DNA of 64,000 nucleotides, taken from the NCBI GenBank assembly GCA_963755705.1, contig CAVWKW010000001.1, forward strand, positions 744,001 to 808,000, given 5' to 3'. A model generated the notes under the pieces. It searched no databases. It had not been told where the DNA came from and saw nothing but the letters and a program-made list of their open reading frames with translations. This DNA comes from JBARDN01 sp963755705 (lineage in GTDB: Bacteria > Desulfobacterota > Binatia > Binatales > Binataceae). Below, piece after piece: positions 61,117 to 64,000 of the stretch (position 1 is the first letter of the stretch; each line of letters begins with the position of its first letter). A program made the position numbers and the translations under genes.

Positions 61117-63586
61117 GGCTCGGCTGACAGGGCGCGGGAAATATCTGTTCGACGGCGAGCGCAAATTTTTCGCGCGCGGAGTCTCCTACGGGCCGTTTGC
61201 GCCCAACTTAAGCGGCGAGCGCTATCCGGAGCCGGATCGGGTGCGCGCGGATTTCGCGCTGATGCGCGAGCTAGGCGCGAATCTTCTGCGCTGCTACGTG
61301 CCTCCGCCCGAGTGGATGATCGAAGAGGCGGCGCGCGCGGAGCTGCGCCTGATGATCGGCATTCCGTGGCCGTTCCACATGGCGTTTCTAGACTCGCCCC
61401 AGATGACCCGCGAAATCCGGAAGACGATTCGCACGGGCGTCCTTGCGATGCGCAAATACGGCGACACGATCGCGGCTTACAGCCTGGGCAACGAGGTCCG
61501 CTCGGATATAGTCAGATGGCACGGACCGGCCGCGGTCAGCCGTTTCCTTGCCGAGCTTTACGATATCGGCAAGCAGAGCGATCCCGAGGGGCTCTTTACC
61601 TACTCGAACTATCCGTCGGCCGAATACCTCGATCTGAGTTTTCTGGATATAGTTTCTTTCAATGTATATCTACATAAAGAAACTGACTATCGGCGCTACC
61701 TGACTCACTTGCTATCGAGCACCGGCGATCGGCCGCTCATCCTGAGCGAAACCGGGATGGATACAATCCGCGAGGGCGAAGCGCGTCAGGCGGAGATCCT
61801 TTCATGGCAGGCGCGCGCGGCCTTCGAGCTTGGGCTGTCCGGATTTATCGTGTTCGCTTTCACCGACGAGTGGCACACCGGCGGGGCGGAGATTACCGAC
61901 TGGGCGTTCGGCCTGGTCACGCGCGAGCGCCGGCCCAAGCAGGCGTTCGCGGCGCTCGGCGAAGCTTTCAAGAGCGATCTGCCGCCCGCGCTGGCGGCGG
62001 CTCCGCGCATTTCGGTAGTGGTGGCGGCGTATAATGCTGAGGCGACGCTTGGCGATTGCCTCGCGTCGCTGCGGGTTCAGAATTATCCGGACTACGAAAC
62101 GATAGTGGTCGATGACGGCTCGGCCGACGCGACCGCACAGGCCGCCGAACAGGGCGGCGCGCGCGTGGTCCGGGTGGACCATCGCGGACTCGGCGGCGCG
62201 CGCAACGCCGGAATCGACGCGGCGACCGGCGAGATCGTGGCGTTCCTCGACGCCGACGCGCGCGCCGATCGCGACTGGCTATATCATCTGGCGGAATGCA
62301 TCACGCGCCGCGGGGTCGCGGCGGCGGGCGGCCCGAATTTAGCGCCCGCGGCGAATAGGGCGAAGGCGGCGGCGATGGCTGCCGCTCCGGGTTTGCCGTG
62401 CGAGGTCCGCGCCGGCGACGACCGGTTGGCGCAGCTATGCGGCTGTAACATGGCGATTACCCGGGCCGCGCTGCGCGCGGTTGGCGGATTTGATCCGGAC
62501 TTCACCGCAGCGGGTGACGATGTTGATCTTGCGTGGCGGCTGGCCGAACGTGGCGAGACCCTGGCGTCAGCTCCTGGAGCGACCGTGATCCACGAGCGCC
62601 GCGCGACGCTGAGTGCCTACCTGGATCAGCAGCGGGGCTACGGGAGCGGCGAAGGGATGCTTTATCGCCGCTATCCGCTGCGGGCTTCCGCGGGCGACAC
62701 GATCTATGCGCGGGGGTCCGGACTGAGCGCGATCCTGGGCGGGGCTCGAGTATATTACGGCGCGTTCGGCCGTGGTCTGTTTCAAACCGTTTATCCAAAC
62801 GCGAACCTGCAGCCCGCGACCGATCTGGTGCTTTCGATCCAGTGGGTCGCCGCGGCGATCGTTCTGATCATCCTGGGCGCATTCAGCCGCTCGCTAGGGG
62901 TGCTCGGCGCCGCCGGTATCGCGCTCTCGATCATCGTCGCCGCACTCGGCGCGGCGCGCGCGCCGCTGCCGCCGCGATTTAGCGGACCGATCGCCCGCAT
63001 CCGTCTGTGGCTGCTGTACCTGCTCGGACCGATCGAAAGAAGCATCGCGCGCGAGCGAGTGAAATGGAGTATCGAAGAGATTGCCGACGATGACCTCGCG
63101 GCGCCCGGCATGAGGGGCAGTATCGTTCTCGCTCCGGCGAGCGGCGCTGCTGGTGCGCCGGTCGAGCCCGCGGCGTTACTGGTTGCGATGCGGCGGGCGC
63201 TGATTCGGCGCGGGTTCGCGGTCGCGGTGACCGATGGGTTCCAGTCATATGATCTGGAAGCGATTGTTCCACCGATGATTCGTGCGCCACTCAACGCGAT
63301 CACGCGGGAGCATGGGCGCGTCGCACTCAAGTGGCGGATGCGCGCCGAGCCGCGTCGCGCGCTGATCGTCGCGGGATGCGTATTCGTGGTGCTGGTGGCC
63401 GCGGGACTGTCGCTCGACGAATCTGTGGTGGCAGTATTCCTGTCGGCGCTGGCGATCGGCGGATTCGCGCTGTTGCGGGCGCGCCGGCTGGCCGCCGCGA
63501 TCGTGGCATCCGCCGCCGAGGCGGCGAAGGAACTCGGAGTGTCGGTTGGAGAACTGCCGCAGAGCGCGCAGGAAGAGCGCGCCTGA
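61115..63586 (+). CDS. Glycoside hydrolase-like TIM barrel fused to a GT2 glycosyltransferase and membrane tail
   Basis: 823 residues from MARLTGRGKYLFDGERKFF. Residues 10-290 are a GH-type TIM barrel with apparent acid/base Glu127 (LGNEVR) and nucleophile Glu212 (ILSETG). Residues 297-520 are a GT2 domain: ISVVVAAYNAEATLGDC, VVDDGSAD, AFLDADARAD (DxD) and GFDPDFTAAGDDVDLAWRL. Two membrane segments follow near 575-630 and another pair near 755-790. It could build and trim a polysaccharide at the inner membrane. Its stop overlaps the start of an ABC exporter (TGATG), suggesting linked synthesis and export. Substrate unknown. Confidence 0.82.
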   Translation: MARLTGRGKYLFDGERKFFARGVSYGPFAPNLSGERYPEPDRVRADFALMRELGANLLRCYVPPPEWMIEEAARAELRLMIGIPWPFHMAFLDSPQMTREIRKTIRTGVLAMRKYGDTIAAYSLGNEVRSDIVRWHGPAAVSRFLAELYDIGKQSDPEGLFTYSNYPSAEYLDLSFLDIVSFNVYLHKETDYRRYLTHLLSSTGDRPLILSETGMDTIREGEARQAEILSWQARAAFELGLSGFIVFAFTDEWHTGGAEITDWAFGLVTRERRPKQAFAALGEAFKSDLPPALAAAPRISVVVAAYNAEATLGDCLASLRVQNYPDYETIVVDDGSADATAQAAEQGGARVVRVDHRGLGGARNAGIDAATGEIVAFLDADARADRDWLYHLAECITRRGVAAAGGPNLAPAANRAKAAAMAAAPGLPCEVRAGDDRLAQLCGCNMAITRAALRAVGGFDPDFTAAGDDVDLAWRLAERGETLASAPGATVIHERRATLSAYLDQQRGYGSGEGMLYRRYPLRASAGDTIYARGSGLSAILGGARVYYGAFGRGLFQTVYPNANLQPATDLVLSIQWVAAAIVLIILGAFSRSLGVLGAAGIALSIIVAALGAARAPLPPRFSGPIARIRLWLLYLLGPIERSIARERVKWSIEEIADDDLAAPGMRGSIVLAPASGAAGAPVEPAALLVAMRRALIRRGFAVAVTDGFQSYDLEAIVPPMIRAPLNAITREHGRVALKWRMRAEPRRALIVAGCVFVVLVAAGLSLDESVVAVFLSALAIGGFALLRARRLAAAIVASAAEAAKELGVSVGELPQSAQEERA

Positions 63587-64000
63587 TGGGTTCGCTTGCG
63601 CTCTATGGGCAGGTGCTGCGCCGGATGCGCCCATACGCGGGGCGGCTGCTGATTGCGGTTGTGGGCGTGATGCTTGCGTCTTCGGCCGAGGTGCTGAAGC
63701 CGTGGCCGCTCAAAATCGTGATCGACAACGTGCTCGGCGGCGCGCCGGTGGAGCTCAGATGGATTCCCGCGATGACGCGCGGCGAGCTGCTGCTGTCCGC
63801 GTGCGCGGGCCTGGTCGCGATCTATGCGATTCTCGGGGTCATCAACGTGATCAACAACTACCTGACGATCTCGATCGGGCAGATGATGGTCAATGATCTG
63901 CGCGCGCGCCTGTTCGATCACTTGCAGCGGCTCTCGCTCGCGTTTCATCGCCGCCGCGAGATCGGCGACCTGATGGTGCGCATCACTTACGACACGTTCT
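63586..64000 (+). CDS. ABC exporter, N-terminal membrane domain (partial)
   Basis: The first 138 codons are present; the gene continues past the right edge. It starts in a TGATG overlap with the fusion gene. Helices LLIAVVGVMLASSAEVLKPW and LLLSACAGLVAIYAILGVINV and the run LRARLFDHLQRLSLAFHRRREIGDLMVRI are typical of the membrane half of homodimeric ABC exporters (MsbA-like). The substrate may be the product of the upstream glycosyltransferase. The ATP-binding half is outside the window. Confidence 0.85.
   Translation, partial: MGSLALYGQVLRRMRPYAGRLLIAVVGVMLASSAEVLKPWPLKIVIDNVLGGAPVELRWIPAMTRGELLLSACAGLVAIYAILGVINVINNYLTISIGQMMVNDLRARLFDHLQRLSLAFHRRREIGDLMVRITYDTF

Noticed and set aside
1..64000. 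CRISPR arrays, tRNA or rRNA genes, insertion sequences and prophage genes
   Set aside because: No regularly spaced repeats, no tRNA arm apart from that in ssrA, and no transposase or phage-like proteins were seen on either strand.

Overview
This is 64 kb of GC-rich, gene-dense bacterial chromosome. No tRNA, rRNA, CRISPR array, phage gene or transposase was found. Gene content is that of a free-living aerobic soil or sediment heterotroph: luciferase-like monooxygenases, extradiol and intradiol ring-cleavage dioxygenases, crotonases, epoxide-hydrolase-type enzymes, many SDR and AKR reductases, and large winged-helix/ATPase regulators. Hydrocarbon-degrading lineages once placed in the Deltaproteobacteria, such as Candidatus Binatota, would fit. 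That placement is inference; there is no phylogenetic marker here apart from ssrA and smpB.

Layout. 1-11.4 kb: tail of an ABC transporter, a polyphosphate-glucokinase-like ROK kinase, a cupin, a meta-cleavage pair (fumarylacetoacetate-hydrolase-fold protein and extradiol dioxygenase), a molybdate-binding Mop protein with a cysteine-less SUOX-fold protein, an operon-like run of luciferase-like oxidoreductase, two crotonases and a VOC protein, then an atypical PRPP synthetase and three hypotheticals. 11.4-25.7 kb: the main catabolic region. A co-directional run (FAD oxidase, two luciferase-like oxidoreductases, a MetE-C-like protein and the two subunits of a hydroquinone 1,2-dioxygenase) converges on an intradiol dioxygenase. 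That gene diverges from a TetR regulator, which is followed by an HpaB-type phenol hydroxylase, an aldehyde dehydrogenase, an extradiol dioxygenase, an epoxide-hydrolase-like protein and a zinc alcohol dehydrogenase. Together they could hydroxylate a phenol, cleave hydroquinone or hydroxyquinol, and oxidise the semialdehyde towards maleylacetate. No maleylacetate reductase and no flavin reductase for HpaB is visible in the window.

25.7-45.7 kb: a mosaic accessory region of stress, redox and detoxification genes with three damaged loci: an emrA/emrB-type efflux pair collapsed by an internal deletion, a transketolase interrupted by a one-base frameshift, and an orphan aldo/keto-reductase tail. 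It ends with a TetR gene diverging from an SDR gene, with three evenly spaced operator-like repeats between them. 45.8-51.7 kb: a periplasmic redox block (di-haem peroxidase-like cytochrome, cupredoxin, small exported protein) divergent from a large winged-helix/AAA/TPR regulator.

51.8-64 kb: housekeeping and envelope genes: ssrA (tmRNA) divergent from smpB, a nucleotidyltransferase, an M48 protease with LemA, a small heat-shock protein, a TrmN6-like methyltransferase, a DJ-1-like protein, a REP-like repeat field, a YihY/BrkB membrane protein, and a large glycoside-hydrolase/glycosyltransferase fusion overlapping the start of an ABC exporter that runs off the window.
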